This document shows positions 12,870 to 22,890 of a stretch of DNA of 64,000 bases, in pieces (the first letter of the stretch is position 1; every line of letters begins with the position of its first letter). Source of the DNA: Pyrocephalus nanus (taxonomy: Eukaryota > Chordata > Aves > Passeriformes > Tyrannidae); contig CM076268.1 in assembly GCA_038380795.1 (NCBI GenBank), positions 731,501-795,500 on the forward strand, in the 5' to 3' direction. The notes below the pieces were generated by a model, which saw only the letters and a list, made by a program, of their open reading frames with translations, was not told the origin of the DNA and made no database searches. The position numbers and the translations under genes were made by a program.

Positions 12870-13950
12870 GATCCTGCAGAGCAAGAGGATCCTGCAGAGC
12901 AAGAGGATTCCTGCAGTGCTCAGGGATTGCTGCAGTGCACAGGGATTGCTGCAGTGCTCAGGGATTCCTGCAGTGCTCAGGGATTCCTGCAGTGCTCAAG
13001 GATTGCTGCAGTGCTCAAGGATTCCTGCAGAGCAAGAGGATTCCTGCAGTGCTCAAGGATTCCTGCAGTGCACAGGGATTCCTGCAGTGCTCAGGGATTG
13101 CTGCAGTGCACAGGGATTGCTGCAGTGCTCAGGGATTCCTGCAGTGCTCAGGAATTCCTGCAATGCTCAGGGATTCCTGCAGTGCTCAGGAATTCCTGCA
13201 GTGCTCAGGAATTCCTGCAGTGCTCAGGGATTCCTGCAGTGCTCAAGGATTCCTGCAGTGCACAGGGATTGCTGCAGTGCTCAGGGATTCCTGCAGTGCC
13301 CGAGGATTCCTGCAGTGCTCAGGGATTCCTGCAGTGCTCAAGGATTCCTGCAGTGCTCAGGGATTCCTGCAGTGCCCGAGGATTCCTGCAGTGCTCAGGG
13401 ATTCCTGCAGTGCACAGGGATTCCTGCAGTGCTCAGGGATTGCTGCAGTGCATGAGGATCCTGCAGTGCACAGGGATTCCTGCAGTGCCCGAGGATTCCT
13501 GCAGTGCCCGAGGATTCCTGCAGTGCACAGGGATTCCTGCAGTGCTCAAGGATTCCTGCAGTGCACAGGGATTGCTGCAGTGCTCAGGGATTCCTGCAGT
13601 GCTCAGGGATTCCTGCAGTGCACAGGGATTCCTGCAGTGCTCAGGGATTCCTGCAGTGCTCAAGGATTCCTGCAGTGCTCAAGGATTCCTGCAGTGCACA
13701 GGGATTGCTGCAGTGCACAGGGATTGCTGCAGTGCTCAGGGATTGCTGCAGTGCTCAGGGATTCCTGCAGTGCTCAGGGATTCCTGCAGTGCATGAGGAT
13801 TCCTGCAGTGCACAGGGATTGCTGCAGTGCACAGGGATTCCTGCAGTGATCAAGGATTCCTGCAGTGCACAGGGATTGCTGCAGTGCATGAGGATCCTGC
13901 AGTGCTCAAGTTTTCTTGCAGTGCTCAGGGATTCCTGCAGTGCTCCAGGG
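12870..13950. repeat. Minisatellite, about 57 copies of a 19-bp unit
   Basis: The array is a head-to-tail series of GATTCCTGCAGTGCTCAGG and close variants. The variable positions are GCTCA/GCACA/GCCCG/GCATG after the CTGCAGT core, GATTCC versus GATTGC, and occasional 18-bp units beginning GATCCTG. A variant with GCAGAGCAAGAG occupies the left edge and recurs inside near 13028. Nearly every unit carries the palindrome CTGCAG. The + strand unit has no stop in any frame and three units make 57 nt, so all three frames read the same 19-residue peptide cycle for 235-396 codons. This is a property of the repeat and is no evidence for a protein. The right edge decays through a TTTTCTTGC unit at about 13910-13920. 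Confidence 0.95.
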
Positions 13951-15479
13951 TGCCTGGTCCTGCCTCCACTCCAAGCCTTGGGGGCTGGGACTAAACCCTG
14001 TGGCTCTCCTGCCTCCCCTCCCTGGGCCTTCACCCATGAAATGAGGATAAAACTAAGAGGAGCCAAATATCTTTTTTTATTATTATTATTTCAACCATGA
14101 AGACATGAATTATACAATATACAATCCTATATTTGTAATTATACAATTACACAATATAAAAATATACAAATTTCACAAAACTATATAAAAAAGTGTTCAC
14201 CAGATACATCTTTGCAGTTTGCACAGTGTTTCTTCACAGACAAGAGAATGGCCATTTCTGACTGAAGCACTATGGGAGCCAAACCAGAGGAGAGTGAGTG
14301 GGGTGCTTTTCAGACAGATCACGGGCTGTTTTAGGGCATTGTTGATTGCTAAAACACACCTCATCATTCACAGACACTTTAATATAGCACTGAACAAATA
14401 ATAATTTTATTTTCCACCTGACAAAAAAAGGGAAAAAAAAAAGGCTAAAGAAAAACTTTCCAAAATGTTTGGCAAACCTAAATAATTCATTTCAGTTCTT
14501 TTTCTTTTTTTTTTTTTTTTTTTTAAATTCAAATAGAAGGAAGTTTCCAAGAAGTTTCCTAGAAGAGCTGAAGTACCATTCACAGATGGAGAAGGAAGGA
14601 ACATGAGGACCAGTTGTCTCTTGTCCTGAAGCAGATTCTGATGCCCTTTGTCCATGTTCCCCATTATGGGAACTCAGAACGTTGCTGAGAAGTTCAGCAC
14701 AAGGTGGCCAATAAATGGAGCACCTCAGCTCCTCTCCAGCAGTTACTGCCAGCAGGGCAAGAGAAGCAGCAGCTGTCATCCACATCAAGATACTGTTCTT
14801 CATTGACCTACTTTGGCTTACAGGCCAGAATATTATGTTTTCAGTTTACTTTCGTGTATATTCAGGTCAGAGATTATGAAGGTCTGTGCATATTCTGATG
14901 TTCCTGCTGTTGGAAATACTCCTGAGTATCAGAGCTGGTGTGGATGTGGAACAATTTCTTCTTTAAGCTTTGAGGAAATTGTTTTGGGCAAGGGCTCGTG
15001 GGGGGTTTATTTTGTTGGTTCGTTATTTTTGAAGCCAAGAATCTGAATAAAAGGAGTTTGCAGCCACCTCCAGGACCAAGAGCATCTGCCTGGGAGAGAT
15101 CCTGCACCAACAGCTCCCTGGAGTGACAGGGAGCAGTGGTCACTACAGAGAGAGCAAACTGAACACGAGCAGCTCAGGCTGGAGGGTTTGTTGTAAATCA
15201 GAGCCCATGAAGTGACAGTGCCAGCCCAGTGGGAGGGATGGGAGCCTTCAGTCCAACCCTGCCACTCCCTCCTCAAACAGGGCTGGCATGTCCAGGGAAA
15301 GCCCAGGAAGCCATGCAGTCCTCAAAGAGCTGTGCTTTCCCATTTTGAGAAGGAAGGCAAAGCAGAACCAGCACTGCATTTATCTGCAAGTGCTCAAATT
15401 AGGAGCAGAAATAAGATTTTTCACTGTAATGACGAATTAATTCTTTCTTTCATACTTTTATTAAAATAAGCATCTTCTA
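13951..15479. other. Single-copy non-coding DNA
   Basis: After a short GC-rich stretch, 14060-14200 is very AT-rich (ATTATTATT, then repeated ATACAAT phrases). A T20 run lies at 14505-14524. The remainder is mixed single-copy sequence with no recognised gene or mobile element. Confidence 0.55.
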
Positions 15480-15870
15480 TCTTTTAACTAGACCTGACAT
15501 ATGCTTACAGAGATACAACACACCCTGTAACCTAATCTGCTAGCAATCTTGAAGCAATTAACTCCTTCTAATCTTTAGCTAACAAAGCCCACCATGCAAA
15601 AGGTCCCTGGAGAACAACACTCCAAAGCTCCCTCTGACTAGTTCCCTATTATTTGGTGTGTAGGAGCTCATTGGAGTGCTCAGAGAGCAGGGATTCGTTT
15701 GAAACAACAAAGATGAATCATCACAGATCATAAGATCTTCATTAACTCCTTATTTCTCTACTAATTAACACAAAAGAAATGACTTGAATGGTTGACAGGC
15801 AGCGAATGACCCACAGCTCAGTGGTTAATAGGATGCAAATGATGCCTAATGAGGGTCTCTAGCTGCAGTC
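15480..15870. promoter_or_regulatory. Candidate conserved element with POU octamer and TALE site
   Basis: AT-rich, non-repetitive DNA. It contains a perfect octamer ATGCAAAT (15833-15840), a TALE-type TGACAG (15793-15798) and several TAATTA/TTAATA cores, all within about 120 bases. This combination is common in vertebrate developmental enhancers that bind POU, TALE and other homeodomain factors. The motifs are seen directly; enhancer function is inferred. Confidence 0.3.
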
Positions 15871-18394
15871 TGGGCATCTGGCCTACTATTTTTGTTGGGG
15901 ATTCAGGGTGGGTTTGAGATGAAAACAGTTTAACCAATAACATAGGCTGCTCCTGAGTTCATACTAAAATCTATGAATTTATGGGTCCAGCACACGTAAG
16001 AATTACCTTAACTACTCATCAACAGGTTTGTATCCACATAAAGAATTTCAGAGACAAGAAGTCTTGCCTTCCATGAGACACAGCAACCCTAATGAAATAT
16101 TTTATGGGCTGGTTTCTTTTTTTTATTTTTTTTTTTCCTGGGCAATAAAAAATAGTTAGTTTACAATTTTCTAATGACCTCTCAGTTTACAAGGGAGACA
16201 GACTGCCCAAAACTGTGACAGTGGCCTTTAAAAGACTTCAATCAAATCTGTGTTCCATCTCTAATGGAAAACAAATTTGGGTTGCTCCATATTTTTTTTT
16301 CAAAGAAAATATTTCCAGCTGAGTTTTTATGATTAATTAACAGGCTTTCAGGGAAGAGACTCAGTACCACTAAAACTTCCACAAGTTCCTCCCTCACTCA
16401 CAGAAAATTTTGGAGCAGCTTCAGGTTGAACTTTTGATTCAACCACTTCTGTGTTGTAGCTTTTCCTCTGCTTCTGCCTTGTGCACACAGGAGCAACAAC
16501 AGCACAGGGCTGGTGCAAGAGTGGTGTGGTGATTTTGGTGATTTCCTCTGTGTGCACACGCCTGCTGTGGCTGCAGGATGGGCTGAACTGCCCTGTTTCT
16601 CACCACTCTCCAGCCAGAGGTTACTAACCCTTGCAGTGTGGTGGTACAGCCACTCCCCCGGTCGCTTTTATTCCTGACTGCACGAGTCAGGCTGATTGAA
16701 GAGGTCTGAGCAGGTTAAACTGCAGAGCTTTGCTGCCACGGGGCACTCAGAGCAAGGGGTAGGGAGGACTGCACTGCTCTTTTCCAGCAAGCAGGGCTGC
16801 CCAGCTGCCAAGGGCACTCCTGCTGCTGCCTGGAGGATGCTCCTGCTTGGGGGAAGAGGTGCAGAGGTTTGTAGGAGGACTCACCCACGGACTGGGATGT
16901 CCCTTCAGCTGGGATGGACTTGTACCAGTGCTTTGAGGCTGTTGGTCAACCGCTTTTGGTACCAGCTCCCATCACTCTGTGTACAATGCACCTTCCTGGC
17001 GGCTTCTCCACAATGCAAAATGAGCCATTCCTCCAGAGCTGCTGCTTTTTGTCATTGTTAAACCCAAGAGATCAGGTTTGCTATTTAGAGGCCCATTTTA
17101 ATTAACATGTTTGAATTCTGCCTCTCATGCTTCAAACCAGCCACCGAGCAGGACCAGGGAGTGAAACAGATCTGAAGGACTTGAAAGGAAAAGTGAAAGC
17201 TATTTAATTTTGTGGGTGGATTATATGGAAAAAAACCAAATGGAGTTCTTTATTTAAATATGTAAAATGTGAATGGTGTTATTTTGTCTCAAAAGGCTCT
17301 GCAGTGGCAGTGGGGTACTGGCAGTGTCTCACACGTGAAAATTCTGTTTCAGGTGCCCAAAACCTGTTTTGATTTTCCAGTCACACCTACTGTACTTTAT
17401 CTGAAAAATCTTACAGTGTTTATATTCTTTAACAATCACTGCTATAAAAGATGCAGCAATTGATACACTTCTACCAAATAAGCACAGTTACAGTTCTGTG
17501 AGAAAGGCAAACATTTAATATCTTAATTAATATCTTAATATCTCCTTGAGTTCTGTTTTTTAAAATAATAGTTACCATTTTTGTTATGCGGAAAAAGGCC
17601 CCACTTTGGAGCAGAAAACACCTTTTCTCTACTGTAAACTGGAGCTGAAATAAAGCAAGCCTGAAGCCCAGCCTCAGCAGGGAGCTGGCTCTGCACAGCC
17701 CTCACGCTTCCCATTACTGTCGGTGAGCATCCAGGAAGCGTCAGTCTAAGACCATTCAGCCATAGATCATTCCCACTCCATCCTTTATTGGATTCCTCCC
17801 ACCCGGAGCCGCGAGCAGAGCACGCAGGGGCTGCAGCACGGGCTGGGCTGATGTGCAGGAGGAGTTCAGAGCTGCTGTGACATCAGCCTTGCTGGACACG
17901 GGCTGCTCATCCCGAGGCACTTCAGGGATTAATGAAATGAAATTGTTTTTGGACTTGCTGCACTCTCTCTTATCTTTTAAATCCATAATGTCCCACAGAA
18001 GGCAAAATGTAGTAATTTTAGTCAGCAGCCTCTCATTAATTTTCTACCTTTGGGGGAATGTACATTTACAAAAAGGGGGACTGTGTGGAGGCTGAGCTCA
18101 TCACGTTGCTTTGCTCTGAAGGAGCTCAGCATGGCACAGCAGGGACAGCAGCAGAACATGCTTCAAACGAAAGCATTCTTTCAGAGAGGAAGCTGTGTCT
18201 GCAGCTACACACATCTTTATATGTATATATTTTATACATGTGTGTTTATACACACATATATACAAACCTATGGAGTCATCAGTTTTGAAGATAATCTTTC
18301 AGGTTAAGTATTTTCCCACATTAAATAGATAATTATCCCCTCCTTTTCTTCCTCTGTCCCCAGACACCAAACAAGCTGGATTTTTGCTTCATGT
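15871..18394. other. Single-copy non-coding DNA
   Basis: No gene is supported. Contents are T-rich runs near 16118-16137, a GC-richer patch (about 16560-16990), AT-rich sequence (17180-17600) and an imperfect hairpin at 18233-18262 (listed separately). Confidence 0.55.
18233..18262. other. Inverted repeat, 12-bp arms
   Basis: TATACATGTGTG and CACACATATATA are complementary at 11 of 12 positions around a 6-base loop (TTTATA). Alternating purine-pyrimidine sequence of this kind can form a cruciform. It lies in an AT-rich tract and most likely derives from simple-repeat slippage. Confidence 0.6.
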
Positions 18395-18790
18395 ATTATT
18401 TATGGCAAGGAATTAATATGCAGATTCACAAAAACTTAAAAACTCATAATTATTCATAAAGGGCTTTAAGGTTATTTAGTACATATTTATGAAACTTTAT
18501 GTTTGCTAGGAACTGTGTTTGAAAGTGCTATGGAAGGGTGTTGACTGAGGTTAATTACTAGCATGGAGAGTAATCTGAAAATGATCAAACTCTTTGAATG
18601 AAAATATTTGTCAGTATTTCTGATCTATATTTAAGTGAAGTAATGGACATCAATAGCCTGGCAAATATATTCGGAAATGGCTCTGCAAGAAAGAAGATAT
18701 GCATATCTAATGCAAGCAACCAATGAGGAAAATGTCTAGTTGGCCACCTTTGATCGCTTGGCAAATGTAATAAATGATAGAGATTTATCC
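18395..18790. promoter_or_regulatory. Candidate conserved non-coding element
   Basis: AT-rich, non-repetitive segment with many TAAT and TTTATG cores (about 18410-18500) and a CCTTTGAT TCF/LEF-type site at 18747-18754 close to CCAATG and TTGGC cores. Motifs are seen; regulatory function is inferred and conservation is untested. Confidence 0.25.
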
Positions 18791-19694
18791 TATTTGTTGT
18801 CCATCTGTGTTGAGTTATGTTCTTACACAAATAGGCTCTGGTCTAGAAAATATTAGCAGCAATTTAAGGTAGCCAGAGCCTCCCCATCTCTTCTGGACTA
18901 AGATTCTGAAAGAAGGTGAGAGCTATTGGTGATAGCCAAGATTGCTCTAGAAGTTACTTAGGATAAGTACAGGCAGTATGTAAATAATACATTATATTGG
19001 TTTTATATTTACATAAATCTTTCTATCTTATGCATAATTAACCTCCTTCCTAATCCATTGTGCTCAAAGGTTGGAAGCCCATAAAGTATGTTCTGGGTTA
19101 CGTGATGTCAAACAAGCAGGAGCTGCAGCAATTCGGGAAGGGAGGAAGCCCCCAAAATATAATTAGAGCTATAATGTTACTAGCAGTTCCAAAGATGATT
19201 AATTTTATGACCTTAATGAGGCCAGTGGAGGTGTAGAGCATGTGAGGGGGTCTGTGAGGGCTCACAGGGCTGTATCCTGTGAGAGAGTGAGAGGCTGTGA
19301 TGGCTGAGGAGTGCAGGGACTGAGGATGGCACACAGGTACAGCAGTGGCAGGTATTGTTACCTTCACACATGTGGGCCTTGCTCAACCCATGCTTTTCTT
19401 CAGATCTGTATCAATTGATGATAAATAAATGTGGTACCTGCAGTAATTTGTTTGACCATACCAGGTTAAAGCAGTGAAAAAATACTAGAAAGCTGTAACT
19501 GCTGATTAAACAGCAAATGACACCTCAGTCATTGGCAGTACTTCAGTAGGGGATGCTTTGGGAACTGCTCTAGAGACACTCTGTTCACATCCATCCTTTG
19601 GTGTTTGAAGACAAGGGGTTCCCTTACAGCCCATGGAACAGGGGGGATGTACTGCTGAAGGGACATCTTTTTGGCATCCTTGGATTCCTCCATC
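18791..19694. other. Single-copy non-coding DNA, partly AT-rich
   Basis: About 19020-19220 is non-repetitive AT-rich sequence with ATAATTA, GATTAATT and TTAATGAG cores and could be a conserved element. 19230-19330 is rich in GTGAG/CTGTGA phrases without clear periodicity. No gene is visible. Confidence 0.5.
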
Positions 19695-19824
19695 GACCTC
19701 AAGGGATGCACAGGTACCCCTGTGTCCCTCACAGCTCTGCAGCTCCTCAGTGACCCCACTGACCTCAAGGGATGCACAGGTATCCCTGTGTCCCTCACAG
19801 CTCTGCAGCTCCTCAGTGACCCCA
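19695..19824. repeat. 66-bp tandem duplication, two copies
   Basis: Two adjacent copies starting at 19695 and 19761 have a period of exactly 66 bases and differ at one site (GGTACCCC versus GGTATCCC). The high identity shows a recent local duplication. Because 66 is a multiple of 3, open frames on both strands run through it with a 22-residue repeat; neither frame resembles a known protein. Confidence 0.93.
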
Positions 19825-21944
19825 TCTCCAAGGCTGGATCTGTGTTCTGCTGTGGGCTGTTACAGAGTGCCATAAAAAAAAAAATCACCAACCCAGGGTC
19901 TATCAGGCTTTTCCTCTTCTGCCATCACCCTACTCTGAATCTAGGGAGTGTGGATAGGGCTAGGGAGGAAAAGGGGACACCATGGCCCTCTGCCACACAG
20001 GAGGGCAGATCATCAGACAGAAAGTCTCTTTCTTCCCCTATTCATGAGGGAGCAGTCCTTGCCAAAGTTATTTTGAAATAAATGGAACAATAATACAGCC
20101 TTAATAGTTGCCCTAAGTGCAATGACTATAGCCTGGATAGATTTGTAATCTCTTTTAATAAATACATTAAATTATTTGAAATAATGTCCTATTTGCCAAC
20201 AGCTTATTCCATAAATATATATGGAATATAAAATAGGAGAGATTCCCTGACATAATTAAAATTGTACAGCCAAGTAGGAGGCAGGGAATAGTGTTATCTT
20301 TTCAGCTGCAAACTATTTTACAGAAATATTTCTCACAGACAAACCTTCTATTTACCTTTAGGGATGGAATAATTGCATACTGAAAACAGTGCAGCTCTGA
20401 TGGATGGCTGGTGCCTCCATCTTCTCTCCCCTGCTACAGGGGGAGCTCAGTCAAATAAACCACACCTCCCTTCTCACCAGTGTCAGGCATTCTCACTCCT
20501 CCAGACACCTGCACAGACAGAACCCCAGTGCTACACTGAGATCTTCACCTAGAAACAAACACACACTGGGGTAGCTTGGCTGGTCACCCTTCCCCTGGCA
20601 ATGGGTAGAACACCAAAAAAACATTCAGGTGCTCAGCCACACTCAAGCTCCTCACCTGGGGGCTTGTTCCTCACATTCACCACCTCCAGAAGATCCAGTG
20701 CTCTCCCAGCACAGCTGTCTGGGACATGAGTGAAGGATGGGAAGGTTACAGCAGTGGGGTTTTACCCTCTGTGCAGACTGATTACTAGACAGGTTGTTAT
20801 ACGTATTGTTCAAATGGCTTAGATACATTACTTCAAAGGATTAAGTCTGCACTACAAAAACTATCAGTAACACAGGGAATTATTGATTAGAACTATTCTT
20901 AACTTCTCATGTACTGTGTTTGGAGCATTGGTGATTTATGTGCAGGATAACACAACAAAGAATGCATCAATGGCATTTTAGTATCTCCTACTGGATATTA
21001 CATCCTCCCACCTGGAAAAGCCTATTGACAACACAAAATTTTCACTGTCTCAGAAAATTCATTTTCTCTTTGCACCATAAGCTGACAGTGATTTAGCTCT
21101 AAAGTTTAAGATCACCACTAAAAAAGTAAATAACTAGAATCACTACACCTAAACTGCTGCCCACAGCTGCACCTAAACGTGCCCAGAAAGTGTCCAGGTG
21201 GGGAATCAGCACAAGGCAGCTCAGCTGCTGTAAAGCCACACAGTGGCTGCGTGCTGGCTGCCCCACAAACCCTCTGCAGAATTCAGACCTGAGGGCAGAG
21301 GGTGGGCACAGTGACACAGGTGAGAGGTGATGGGAACAGCAGTGTGTGAAGTGTAAGTGATATGGGGGAAAGGAGAAGCCAATGCAAATCTTTGCTGCAG
21401 GGGTCACTCACTGGGTTTTTTGCAGCCTCCTGGGGCTGATGGAAAGGCTGCAGTTTGTTCCACAGCCAGGTGCTGGCTGAGGAACCTGAGGTGTTTCCAG
21501 CTGCGTTTCATGACCATGCAGTGGCTTCAGGTGATGTGATTCCTTCAGGCTTTACTTTTAAAAAAGGGAAACAAACAAGGTAGTGACTTCCTGACATGTC
21601 CCCTTCCCTGGAGGACTTAAAGTGGTCCCACCTGGAATCACCCATCCCCTCTCCCCATCAGAGCACAAACACCTAACACCAAACTGGTAAGTTCCTCATT
21701 TCCTTGTCTCCAGCAGGCATCGTGGCAAACAGGCTCTGTGTGCATCAGGCAGCAGGTTAAACTGAACAAAGCTTAAATATTCTGCAGTGACATCATGCAG
21801 GCCTTAGTACCAACTGTGTGCATACAAAAATAGAGTGTATCTGTGCATGTGGGCACAGGCAGGACCCTCCCACACCCACACACCTACACAGCACTTCCTT
21901 ACATAGCTGTGTGCAGAAAACATGGTGTAGAATATTCTCACAGT

Positions 21945-22000
21945 ACCTTCAGTGGCTTTTGGATCTGGTCCATCTCCCAGACACACTGAGTTGTATTTCA
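21945..22000. repeat. Copy A of a diverged dispersed segment
   Basis: The phrase TTCAGTGGCTTTTGGATC, then CTCCCAGACAC, then GTTGTATT aligns with 22830-22890 (TTCAGTGGACTCTGGATC, CTCCCAGGCAC, GTTGCACT) at roughly three of four positions. The first part resembles the end of an old amniote dispersed repeat. The two segments probably share an origin. Confidence 0.4.
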
Positions 22001-22151
22001 CACACACAAATTGTATTTCTGTAGATACCGTGTAAGTATACATCCCATCTTTGGTGGAGGAGTGGCTGAGTTAATTTATCAAAGCCGAGCTTATTTTTGC
22101 TGATAGCCAAAAGAGTTTCTCAGCTATTACCCTGGATTCTTTTCTTCTTTC

Positions 22152-22184
22152 TTTTTTTTGTTGATGTTGTTGTTGTTGTTGTTT
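22152..22184. repeat. T-run and (TTG)n microsatellite
   Basis: A T-rich run is followed by TTGATG and about five uninterrupted TTG units. It is a simple-sequence repeat with no sign of attachment to a mobile element. Confidence 0.85.
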
Positions 22185-22829
22185 GTGAAGCACACAGCGC
22201 ATATTTTGGGGAACTGTAAATACATAATTTGAATCATATAATTTTTCAGACTGAACACCATACCATAATTTGCTAGGAGATGCTGCAAAAAACTAGACCA
22301 AATACAAAATATGGAACAACTGTGCTAATTAGAGTATTTCATAAAATTAAACACCAGAATGTATGCTAAAAATAATTATTATATTTTTATGCATTAAATT
22401 AGAGTTGTTGGGGTTTTCTGCCTGAAGTTGTGCTGGATGGAGCCTGAAATGAAACCATGTTTAATCACTGAATTTAAACAAACAGCTAAGTAACAAAAAA
22501 AACTAAAACAGCTATTCATCAGTCAGTGCAAATCTTTGAACATCAATTCTATCTCTAACCATCATTTGCTATGACAAACGTTTAGGATGGAGCAAATTTT
22601 TTTGCCCTTTCTTAAATCCAAATGTACTGGGGAGTGAAGCTGCTCCTATTCCCTTCCCACTCACTCAGTCTGGCATCATTTACATTGTGTTGTGTCTCTT
22701 GGTTGGAGTTGCTTCTATTTTCAGTAGTGAGGGATGCTCTTGGCCTCTGTCAGCTCCTGTGTTGTGCCTTGATGATCCTGTATGTCATGGAGCTGATCTA
22801 AAAAGCAGGCAGAGCCACTGGAAAGGCTC

Positions 22830-22890
22830 GCAGTGGTTTCAGTGGACTCTGGATCCCTCCCCTCTCCCAGGCACGTTGGGTTGCACTCTG
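22830..22890. repeat. Copy B of a diverged dispersed segment
   Basis: Partner of 21945-22000 in the same orientation about 0.9 kb downstream. The shared blocks are TTCAGTGG..T..TGGATC, TCTCCCAG.CAC and GTTG. An old local duplication or two insertions of the same ancient repeat would both explain it. Confidence 0.4.

Noticed and set aside
12606..13849. Forward frames of 396, 333 and 235 codons as a Cys-rich repeat protein
   Set aside because: All three frames are open because a 19-bp stop-free unit is repeated. The peptide is the same cycle in each frame, and no promoter, splice or domain evidence exists.
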